The translations under genes and the position numbers were made by a program. A DNA stretch of 39,688 bases from an uncultured Bacilli bacterium. Its GTDB lineage: Bacteria; Bacillota_I; Bacilli_A; RF39; UBA660. Every line of letters starts with the position of its first letter. Within the stretch, counting starts at the first letter, position 1. Below are positions 32,880 to 39,688 of the stretch, piece by piece. The stretch lies in assembly GCA_934119965.1 (NCBI GenBank), contig CAKOTA010000011.1, positions 1 through 39,688 of the forward strand. The letters are read 5' to 3'. A model generated the notes under the pieces. That model did no database searches. It saw nothing but the letters and a program-made list of their open reading frames with translations, and was not told the origin of the DNA.

Positions 32880-32902
32880 AAAGTAGAATGTTCTACTTTT
32901 TT
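32879..32902 (+). terminator. Terminator of the acidic protein gene
   Basis: AAAAGTAGA-ATGT-TCTACTTTT plus Ts. Confidence 0.8.
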
Positions 32903-32949
32903 ATTTTTCTATTTTGTGATATAATCTTGTAAGAATAAAGGAGGTATTT

Positions 32950-33771
32950 ATGACATTTGAAAGTATAGCTAGTTTATTAGTAAAATTATTGGATGTTTTG
33001 CTTGTTTGGCTAGTTCTTTATTATATTTTAAAAAACTTAAGAAAAAATGTAAAAATGGTTTTACTATTTAAGGGAGTATTAATAATAGTAATTTTAAAAA
33101 TTATAAGTGATGTTTTAGATTTGGTAACAGTAGGTTATTTATTAGACTATGTAATCACTTGGGGACCTTTGGCTCTTATTGTAATATTCCAACCAGAAAT
33201 AAGAAATGTCTTAGAATATTTAGGAAGAAGTCAACTTTTAGGAAGACACAAAATGCTTACAGTTGATGAGAGAGAAAAAGTTGTATATGAAATTGTAAAT
33301 GCAATGGAAGCTCTAAAAAAAGATAGAATTGGAGCTCTAATAGTTATTGAGAGAGACAATAGTTTAACAGAATATATTCAAAAATCAAAAAAAATATATG
33401 CTGATATATCAAGTGACTTACTAGTATCAATATTTTTCCCAAACAATCCATTACATGATGGTGGTGTAATTATTCAAGGTGATAAAATTACAAGTGCAGG
33501 AGCAGTATTTCCAACTAGTGATAATTTAAAAATAAGTAAAAGATTAGGAACTAGACATAGAGCTGCTTTAGGAATATCAGAGACTGGTGATTCAATATCT
33601 CTAGTTGTTTCAGAGGAAACCGGAAGACTATCAATAGCGATGAATGGTGAATTACACTACAATCTTACTTTGGATGAAGTAAAAATGACCTTACTAGAAG
33701 AACTACGACCAAAACAATCTTTATTAATGGACTACAATGAGGAAGGTGAAGAAAATGAAAGTGATAACTAA
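32950..33771 (+). CDS. cdaA: Diadenylate cyclase CdaA
   Basis: This 273-residue enzyme joins two ATP into the second messenger c-di-AMP, which governs potassium and osmolyte balance and is usually essential in Bacillota. Three membrane segments (about 8-90) precede the DAC domain (about 110-255) with the catalytic motif D170-G-G in PLHDGGVII and R202-H-R204 in GTRHRAALG. The usual motif is DGA; the catalytic Asp is kept, so activity is expected. The regulator CdaR gene overlaps its end by 17 bases. The usual third gene, glmM, is not next. Confidence 0.92.
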   Translation: MTFESIASLLVKLLDVLLVWLVLYYILKNLRKNVKMVLLFKGVLIIVILKIISDVLDLVTVGYLLDYVITWGPLALIVIFQPEIRNVLEYLGRSQLLGRHKMLTVDEREKVVYEIVNAMEALKKDRIGALIVIERDNSLTEYIQKSKKIYADISSDLLVSIFFPNNPLHDGGVIIQGDKITSAGAVFPTSDNLKISKRLGTRHRAALGISETGDSISLVVSEETGRLSIAMNGELHYNLTLDEVKMTLLEELRPKQSLLMDYNEEGEENESDN

Positions 33772-35098
33772 TTTTTTTAAAAACATAATCTCCTTCATAG
33801 ATAAAAAAATAGTAGTTCCAATTACAAAATTAGTATTAAAAATAACTTCAAATTTTGATAAGTCTGGTAAAAAGGTTGAAAATTGGTTAACAAAAACAAA
33901 CACATTATTATTTATTTCATTATTTTTAGCAATTGCTATATTTATAATGATTGATCAAAAAATACTTATATATACAGATAACAATGCAGTTGTCCTAAAA
34001 AATCAACCAGTTAAAGTAAATTATAATTCTGAAAAATATGTGGTTGAAGGGTTACCTGAAACAGTTGATATAACTTTAATAGGCTCAAAAACTGACTTGT
34101 ATATTGCTAAACAATCATCATCACATGACATTAATATAGATTTAGCTGGATTAAAAGCAGGTACACATAAAGTTAATATTTCGTATAATCAAAACACAGG
34201 ATCAATTGAATCTATGGTTAATCCAAGTGTAGCAACTGTAATAATTTATGAAAAAGTTTCTGAAACAAGGACAATGACAGTTGATATTATAAATAAAGAT
34301 AAAATAGATTCAAAATTATCAATTGAAAACATAAAATATGATACTGATAAAGTAGTAATTAAAGGTGCTGAACATCAATTAAAAGAAGTTGTAAGCATTA
34401 AAGCATTAGTTGACTTAGGACATTTACCTGCAAACACAGTTGGTACATATACATTAAAAGATGTTCCTTTAAAAGCTTATAATGCTGACGGAGAAGTTGT
34501 TGATGTTGAAATAGTACCTGAAACAATTGATGTTACTCTAGATGTTACATCACCAAGCAAAGAAGTACCATTAAAAGTAATTCCAACTGGCGAAGTAGCC
34601 TCAGGATTTGCAATTAGTACAATGTCATTAAATGAAACAAAAGTAACTATTTATGGTGATACTGAAAGTTTAGGACAAATAAATTATATTCCAGTATCAA
34701 TCGATGTTGCTAACTTAAAGACAAATAAAAACTATAAAGTTGAATTACAAAAACCAGTAGGTATAAAAGCATTATCAGTTAATAATGTAACTGTTTCTGT
34801 AACATTAGGAGAGGTATCTAATAAAAAAATTGATAATGTTGGAATTGAATATCGTAATTTAGCTGAAGGATATACAGTTCAAGGAATAGATAAAACTCGT
34901 GTTACTGTTACACTTAAAGGAGTAGATTCAGTAATTAAAAATATTACTTCTGAAGATGTTATGGCTTATATTGATTTGGAAGGGCTTACTGAAGGAGAAC
35001 AAGAAGTTGAAGTAAAAGTTGAGGGAACAGATAACAAAGTTCAATATGTATCTATGACTAAGAAAATAAAAATTAAAATTTATAAATCAGACAAATAA
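33755..35098 (+). CDS. cdaR: YbbR-domain protein CdaR
   Basis: This 447-residue protein is a membrane-bound partner and modulator of CdaA. A cytosolic N-terminus and one membrane segment (about 50-70) lead to roughly four YbbR repeats outside, each a small beta domain; examples begin VEGLPETVDITLIG, KVVIKGAEHQLKEV, KVTIYGDTESLGQI and RVTVTLKGVDSVIKNI. The start is ATG 33755 after GGAAGGTGA; an ATG at 33737 precedes this SD. Confidence 0.88.
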   Translation: MKVITNFFKNIISFIDKKIVVPITKLVLKITSNFDKSGKKVENWLTKTNTLLFISLFLAIAIFIMIDQKILIYTDNNAVVLKNQPVKVNYNSEKYVVEGLPETVDITLIGSKTDLYIAKQSSSHDINIDLAGLKAGTHKVNISYNQNTGSIESMVNPSVATVIIYEKVSETRTMTVDIINKDKIDSKLSIENIKYDTDKVVIKGAEHQLKEVVSIKALVDLGHLPANTVGTYTLKDVPLKAYNADGEVVDVEIVPETIDVTLDVTSPSKEVPLKVIPTGEVASGFAISTMSLNETKVTIYGDTESLGQINYIPVSIDVANLKTNKNYKVELQKPVGIKALSVNNVTVSVTLGEVSNKKIDNVGIEYRNLAEGYTVQGIDKTRVTVTLKGVDSVIKNITSEDVMAYIDLEGLTEGEQEVEVKVEGTDNKVQYVSMTKKIKIKIYKSDK

Positions 35099-35121
35099 AA
35101 GGCACTTTAACAGTGTCTTTT
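35097..35121. terminator. Bidirectional terminator after cdaR
   Basis: AAAAGGCACT and AGTGTCTTTT pair around TTAAC; it serves cdaR and the convergent DUF378 gene. Confidence 0.75.
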
Positions 35122-35326
35122 ATTCTTCAATATGATTAAATAATAATCCAATATTAATTATTCCACATACACCTACAATTATATAGACTATGGTAGCAAG
35201 GATTTTCATATTTATTAATTCAACAAATAAGTAATTAACTAAATTGAAATCAAATAAGCCTACTAATAACCAATTCAAGGCACCAATAATTGTAAAAACT
35301 AGCGCTGTTTTTTGTAGTGTTTCCAT
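35120..35326 (-). CDS. DUF378 small membrane protein
   Basis: This 68-residue protein has two membrane segments (about 8-27 and 41-61) and the DUF378 (YuzA-like) features IIGALNWLLVGLFDFNLV and YIIVGVCGI. Function unknown. It is a single gene on the opposite strand with an AAAGGATGAT site. Confidence 0.85.
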   Translation of the reverse strand: METLQKTALVFTIIGALNWLLVGLFDFNLVNYLFVELINMKILATIVYIIVGVCGIINIGLLFNHIEE

Positions 35327-35441
35327 TCTATCATCCTTTCATTATATTATTCATAATATATATTGCTCAAAAAAATAAAAAATATTCATAATATGTTTTT
35401 TCACAAATATAATTAAATGAAAACATATATGAGGTGAAAGA

Positions 35442-36425
35442 ATGAAAAAAATAGGTTTTGGAGTAATTACAATATTATTATTAATATGTACAGGATGTTT
35501 TAATAATAATAAAGATGTTTTAAAAACATTTAAAAACACAGTTGAAAAATTAAATAGTTATAAAATAACTGGAACACTTGAAATAATTAATAATGAAAAT
35601 ACTTATACATATGACGTTGAAGCAGCTTACAAGAAAAATGATATGTTTAAAGTTGACTTAAAAAATAAAACAAATGAACATCAACAAATAATATTAAAAA
35701 ATAAAGAAGGTGTATTTGTTTTAACTCCATCATTAAATAAGAGTTTTAAATTTCAAAGTGATTGGCCTTATAATAATTCACAAAGTTATTTATTACAAAA
35801 TATTTTAAATGATATTGAAAATGACGAAGACAAAAAAATTGAAACAAAAGATGATATGACTATTGTTAGTACACTTGCTAACTATTCAAATAATAAAAAA
35901 TTAACAAAGCAAAAAATATATTTTGACAACAATGCAAATATTAAAAAAGTTGAAGTATGCAATAAAGATGACATAGTAAAAATAAGAATGACATTTAATA
36001 AAGTTGATATAAATGCTAAAATTAAAGATGAATATTTTAATTTAGATAAGAATATGAGTACAACAAAAACAACGGTTGCTGAAACAACACTGGAAACAGC
36101 ACTATATCCGATGTATATTCCAGATAACACTTATTTACATGATGAACAAAAAGTTTCAAAAGAAAATGGTGAGAGAATAATTTTAACATTTGCTGGTGAC
36201 AATCCCTTTATGTTGATCGAGGAAACAGTTAATTTAAATGAAAATGATACTATTCCAGTTTATGGAGAAATAGAATTACTTAATGATACTATAGGATATG
36301 TATCAACTGGGTTAGCATCTTGGATAAGTAATGGGGTTGAATATTATGCGGTAAGTGAAACAATGAGTAACTCTGAATTATTAGAAGTTGTAAATTCAAT
36401 TAGTACTTTACCAGTTGGCAAATAA
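35442..36425 (+). CDS. LolA-fold lipoprotein with DUF4367-like C-terminus
   Basis: This 327-residue lipoprotein has lipobox ICTGC (Cys19) and two parts. An N-terminal LolA-like half (about 25-205) begins with a helix VLKTFKNTVEKLNSYKITG and continues with a half-barrel of strands. A C-terminal half (about 215-325) has the MYIPDNTYL...TFAGDNPFMLIEE...ISNGVEYYAVS order of DUF4367. Gram-positive proteins of this kind include the sporulation lipoprotein YdcC and the germination protein GerS; either kinship is possible but not shown. A single gene. Confidence 0.72.
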   Translation: MKKIGFGVITILLLICTGCFNNNKDVLKTFKNTVEKLNSYKITGTLEIINNENTYTYDVEAAYKKNDMFKVDLKNKTNEHQQIILKNKEGVFVLTPSLNKSFKFQSDWPYNNSQSYLLQNILNDIENDEDKKIETKDDMTIVSTLANYSNNKKLTKQKIYFDNNANIKKVEVCNKDDIVKIRMTFNKVDINAKIKDEYFNLDKNMSTTKTTVAETTLETALYPMYIPDNTYLHDEQKVSKENGERIILTFAGDNPFMLIEETVNLNENDTIPVYGEIELLNDTIGYVSTGLASWISNGVEYYAVSETMSNSELLEVVNSISTLPVGK

Positions 36426-36459
36426 AAAAAATAATGTTATAATTTTATTGGTGATTTAA

Positions 36460-36930
36460 ATGGAGCAAACATATAGTACAAAACAAATTATAATAATTAT
36501 GGCAGTAATATTATCAGTTATACTTGTATTCTACGGAATAACGGTATTAGTAAGTAATAATAAAAAAGAAGATACGAAAAATGATAATAATTCAGATACT
36601 GTAATTCAATATGAAGAAATATTAGTTGGTGAAATATTTAAACAAAATAATTCTGAATATTATGTTTTAGCCTATGATAGTACGAGTGATGGTCAAAAAT
36701 ATAAATCAGATATCAATACATATGTGACTAAAGAAAATTCTACTAAAACATATTTTGTTGATTTGACTAATGCATTCAATAAAAAATATGTATCAACTGA
36801 AAGTAATTTTGAAAATGAATTTCCAATTTTTAAAGAACCAACATTGTTAAAAATAGTAAATGGTAGTATTGTTGAAGCATATGAAGGAAATTCAATCAGT
36901 GATAAAATAACAGATCTTAATAAAGAATAA
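36460..36930 (+). CDS. Membrane-anchored hypothetical protein
   Basis: This 156-residue protein has one N-terminal membrane segment (about 9-31), an Asn/Asp-rich linker and an exported domain with EILVGEIFKQNNSEYYVLAYDS, then alternating strands and EPTLLKIVNGSIVEAYEG. That order resembles a thioredoxin-like fold without cysteines, similar in outline to the 31086 protein, but I cannot confirm it. Followed by a terminator. Confidence 0.6.
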   Translation: MEQTYSTKQIIIIMAVILSVILVFYGITVLVSNNKKEDTKNDNNSDTVIQYEEILVGEIFKQNNSEYYVLAYDSTSDGQKYKSDINTYVTKENSTKTYFVDLTNAFNKKYVSTESNFENEFPIFKEPTLLKIVNGSIVEAYEGNSISDKITDLNKE

Positions 36931-36947
36931 AAAATTATTCTTTTTTT
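36922..36947 (+). terminator. Terminator after the 36460 gene
   Basis: AAAGAATAA-AAAA-TTATTCTTT plus Ts, overlapping the stop. Confidence 0.82.
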
Positions 36948-36999
36948 CTTTATTGTAGAATAAATCTATAATATATGATATATTAATATAGGTGATGAT

Positions 37000-38193
37000 A
37001 TGAAAAAAATAAAGAAAGAAGTTAACAATAAAAAGTTTAGTACAATAGAGGTAATTTTTTTAGTAGTGATTACATGTCTTGTTAGTTTATATTTTGGAAC
37101 TAAAATTACATATAAAGAATCAAATAAAGATGAATTTTTATCTGAAATAGAAAAAGTATATAAAGAAATTACGACAAACTATTATACTGATGTAAATAAA
37201 GATGATTTATTAAGTGGGGCAATTAATGGTATGACCAGTGCCTTAGATAAGTATTCCACATTAATAGATAGTAGCAGTAATGAAAATTTTTATTTAACAC
37301 TAGAAGGAAGTTATAGTGGAGTTGGAATAGAAATATCATCAGATAATGATAACAATATCTTTATAATAGGGGTTTTATCTAATTCTCCTGCAGAAAAGGC
37401 AGGGCTAAAGGCTGGCGATATTATTAAAAAGATAGATAACATCGATTTGTCTAATAAAGATTATAAATATGTTTCTGAATATATACGTAAAAATTCTAAT
37501 AAAACTGATTATAAAATTGAAATATTAAGAGATGGGGAAACATTAAACTTTGATTTAAAAAAAGATACTGTAATGATTAAATCTGTTTCTTCAAAAATAA
37601 TTGAAAAAGAAGATAAAAAAATTGGTTATATATATATATCTATATTTTCTAATACAACAGCATCTCAATTTAAAAAAGAATTAGACAATTTACAAAAAAA
37701 TGGTATTTCATCTTTAATAATAGATGTTAGAGAAAACACAGGAGGGCATCTTACTACGGCTGTTGGTATTTTATCAGAATTATTATCATCCGAGAATGTT
37801 ATATATCAAATTGAAAAAAATAGTAAAAAAAGTAAATTTTATTCATTAGGAAAGAAAAATTTTGAATATCCAATAGCTATAATTCAAAATGGTGACTCTG
37901 CTTCAGCTTCTGAAATGCTAGCAATATCTTTAAAAGAAAATTTAAATGCTATAATAATTGGAGAAACTAGTTATGGAAAGGGAACTGTACAAGAACTTAA
38001 TTATTTAAGTAATGGTGATACATATAAATATACAACTAAAAAATGGTTATCTCCAAAAGGAAAATGGATTGAGGGAAAAGGAATAGTTCCAGACTTTGAA
38101 GTAAAACTTAATGAAGAGTACATTAATAATCCAACAGATGAAAATGATAATCAATTACAAACCGCAATTAATGAAATATTAAAAAAAATGTAA
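37000..38193 (+). CDS. CtpA/CtpB-type S41 protease
   Basis: This 397-residue carboxyl-terminal processing protease is membrane-anchored, with one N-terminal segment (about 16-36). A PDZ domain (about 90-175, with YSGVGIEI and SPAEKAGLKAGDII) is followed by the S41 domain. The Ser-Lys dyad is Ser302 in SASASEM and Lys327 in YGKGTVQ, 25 residues apart as in the family. Such enzymes cut exported proteins from their C-termini; CtpB signals in sporulation, CtpA acts in wall enzyme turnover. It lacks the C-terminal peptidoglycan-binding domain some members have. Confidence 0.9.
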   Translation: MKKIKKEVNNKKFSTIEVIFLVVITCLVSLYFGTKITYKESNKDEFLSEIEKVYKEITTNYYTDVNKDDLLSGAINGMTSALDKYSTLIDSSSNENFYLTLEGSYSGVGIEISSDNDNNIFIIGVLSNSPAEKAGLKAGDIIKKIDNIDLSNKDYKYVSEYIRKNSNKTDYKIEILRDGETLNFDLKKDTVMIKSVSSKIIEKEDKKIGYIYISIFSNTTASQFKKELDNLQKNGISSLIIDVRENTGGHLTTAVGILSELLSSENVIYQIEKNSKKSKFYSLGKKNFEYPIAIIQNGDSASASEMLAISLKENLNAIIIGETSYGKGTVQELNYLSNGDTYKYTTKKWLSPKGKWIEGKGIVPDFEVKLNEEYINNPTDENDNQLQTAINEILKKM

Positions 38194-38214
38194 TCGTAAG
38201 GATTATGTTTTTTT
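38191..38214 (+). terminator. Probable terminator of the protease gene
   Basis: TAATC-GTAAG-GATTA and a T run; short stem. Confidence 0.5.
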
Positions 38215-38315
38215 ATTAATTTTTTATATAAATGGTTTGCATAATTCTTACTCTATATTGTAAAGACTTTATTTTTTTTATAAAAAAGTTTATAATGTAC
38301 AAGAGGCGGTGACAT

Positions 38316-38846
38316 ATGAAACAAATGTGTGTAGGAGATAAATTGAAGATTCAATGTTATAAACATAATGGGAAAGTTCATAGATATTGGGATGAAGCGA
38401 CAATAATAGATATGAACAAGGAATATATTGTGTGTGCGAATAATAAAATATTAGTGATAGAGTCAGATGGTAGCACAAGAAAAACTAGAGAACCAGCTGT
38501 AATGTATTTTTTTAGAAACAAATGGTTTAATATAATAGCACAATTGAAAAAAGATGGAATATCATATTATTGTAATATTGCTACACCATATATAATAGAA
38601 GATAACACAATTAAATATATAGATTATGATTTAGATCTAAGAATATATGCAACTGGGGAATATAAAATATTAGACAGACAAGAATATAAATATCATAAAA
38701 AATTAATGAATTATTCAGATGAATTAGATATAGCAATAAAAAATGGATTAGATGAACTAATAAAATTATATAAAAGTGGTAATAAAATATTTAATACTGA
38801 ATATAATTTAGAGTACTACAATCAATATACAGCACTTGATAAATAG
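38316..38846 (+). CDS. DUF402 protein (Ntdp-like)
   Basis: This 176-residue protein has the DUF402 order: VHRYWDEATIID at the start, WFNIIAQLKKDGISYYCNIATPYIIEDNTIKYIDYDLDLRIY in the middle and an acidic helical end. The relative studied in Staphylococcus (Ntdp) removes phosphate from nucleoside tri- and diphosphates; the conserved acidic D-x-D-L pattern and Lys/Tyr residues are present. The SD GGCGGTGA is nine bases before ATG, and a TATAAT lies at 38291-38296. A single gene before the rRNA operon. Confidence 0.83.
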   Translation: MKQMCVGDKLKIQCYKHNGKVHRYWDEATIIDMNKEYIVCANNKILVIESDGSTRKTREPAVMYFFRNKWFNIIAQLKKDGISYYCNIATPYIIEDNTIKYIDYDLDLRIYATGEYKILDRQEYKYHKKLMNYSDELDIAIKNGLDELIKLYKSGNKIFNTEYNLEYYNQYTALDK

Positions 38847-38929
38847 TAATATAAATTATCTATTATAATAAGTAATATACACATAAAATGTCGAATTTAA
38901 AAAAAATTTCAAAAAATTAAAAAAAACTA

Positions 38930-38958
38930 TTGACTAAGGTGTTTGTATTTGATATATT
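38930..38958 (+). promoter_or_regulatory. rRNA promoter P1
   Basis: TTGACT, 17 bases, TATATT, followed by TAGTGCTTTTCGAGAGAAAG. An A/T-rich stretch upstream resembles an UP element. Confidence 0.85.
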
Positions 38959-39053
38959 AATAGTGCTTTTCGAGAGAAAGACCTAAAAAAGAAACAAAAA
39001 AACAACATATTTTGTAAAATTTAAAAAAAATTCAAAAAATGTTAATTTAGGTA

Positions 39054-39082
39054 TTGACTTAATGAAAAGTTAATGATATATT
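39054..39082 (+). promoter_or_regulatory. rRNA promoter P2
   Basis: TTGACT (39054-39059), 17 bases, TATATT (39077-39082), followed by TAGTGCTTTCAACGAGAAAG. Core and start region nearly repeat P1, 124 bases downstream of it. Confidence 0.87.
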
Positions 39083-39206
39083 AGTAGTGCTTTCAACGAG
39101 AAAGCCGAAATGATCTTTGAAAACTGAGCAAAAATGTCAATTCATAAGTTAGGAAAAAAACAATTCAAAACTTAAAAGTATGACAATGCTTTTTTATTGT
39201 CAACAT
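39083..39206 (+). other. rRNA leader with boxA and 16S processing stem
   Basis: TGATCTTTGAAAACTG (39111-39126) is the Gram-positive boxA-type antitermination site. TGACAAT and ATTGTCA (39181-39187 and 39196-39202) can pair just before the 16S start; TGTCAATT upstream may instead pair with sequence after 16S for RNase III cleavage. Confidence 0.7.

Positions 39207-39688
<482 letters not shown>

Noticed and set aside
36460..36930. Functional thioredoxin
   Set aside because: The strand order resembles the fold, but no CxxC is present.

Overview
The window is very AT-rich DNA (about three quarters A+T by eye) from a Gram-positive, Bacillota-type bacterium. The evidence is strong Shine-Dalgarno (SD) sites, intrinsic terminators, lipoprotein and sortase signals, a Bce-type resistance module, CdaA/CdaR and a 16S rRNA gene start at the right edge. 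The 16S text and base composition suggest an uncultured gut lineage near Erysipelotrichia/Mollicutes (RF39-like), but I cannot place it by eye. TGA is used as a stop, so the code is standard. A CotZ-like coat gene behind a sigma-K-like promoter suggests the lineage forms spores or recently did.

Region 1 (1-6437) is the right end of an integrated, probably conjugative, element. It sits in the 3' half of a tRNA-Trp gene, and attR lies at about 6393-6437. One dense operon encodes an Api92/YubB-like protein, several mobile-element hypotheticals, a DUF4314 protein, an ArdC-like antirestriction protein, an excisionase-like protein and a tyrosine integrase. Six of its eight complete genes appear to start with ATA or ATT, each 7-8 bases after a strong SD. 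Two of these codons fall where the protein families have their initiator Met. One gene (2805-3161) is invisible to ATG/GTG/TTG callers. Seven of the eight proteins end in [I/V]-x-[I/L], a tail absent from the chromosomal genes here. This is the most unusual system in the window.

Region 2 (6450-16.0 kb) is chromosomal: a lipoprotein, a LytTR regulator with a LiaF-like membrane protein, a membrane glycosyltransferase, a CmpB-type permease-like protein, a DMT transporter with lactate dehydrogenase, and a Bce-like response regulator and kinase. These are followed by a hypothetical protein and a VanZ-RDD protein. Region 3 (16.0-23.2 kb) holds the BceAB-like ABC transporter, a thioester adhesin with its own sortase, a large anchored protein on the minus strand, a DUF368 (PopT-type) lipid-carrier transporter and a small hypothetical gene.

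Region 4 (23.2-29.6 kb) contains two paralogous surface-protein loci. Each has a run of ten Gs directly before TATAAT, between -35 and -10, the classic layout of a phase-variable promoter. The two share promoter, leader and signal peptide but have different exported domains. In the first, an IS3-family element has landed in the -35 box and supplies a new TTGACA. Between them lie the coat protein, a patatin-like phospholipase, an anchored hypothetical protein and a LysM protein.

Region 5 (29.6-38.9 kb) holds a thioredoxin-like lipoprotein, a one-ring Clp-type ATPase, a second thioredoxin-like membrane protein, TrmL, an acidic membrane protein, CdaA-CdaR, DUF378, a LolA-fold lipoprotein, a small anchored protein, a CtpA/B-type protease and a DUF402 protein. 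Region 6 (38.9 kb to the end) is a tandem rRNA promoter, the leader and the 5' third of 16S rRNA.
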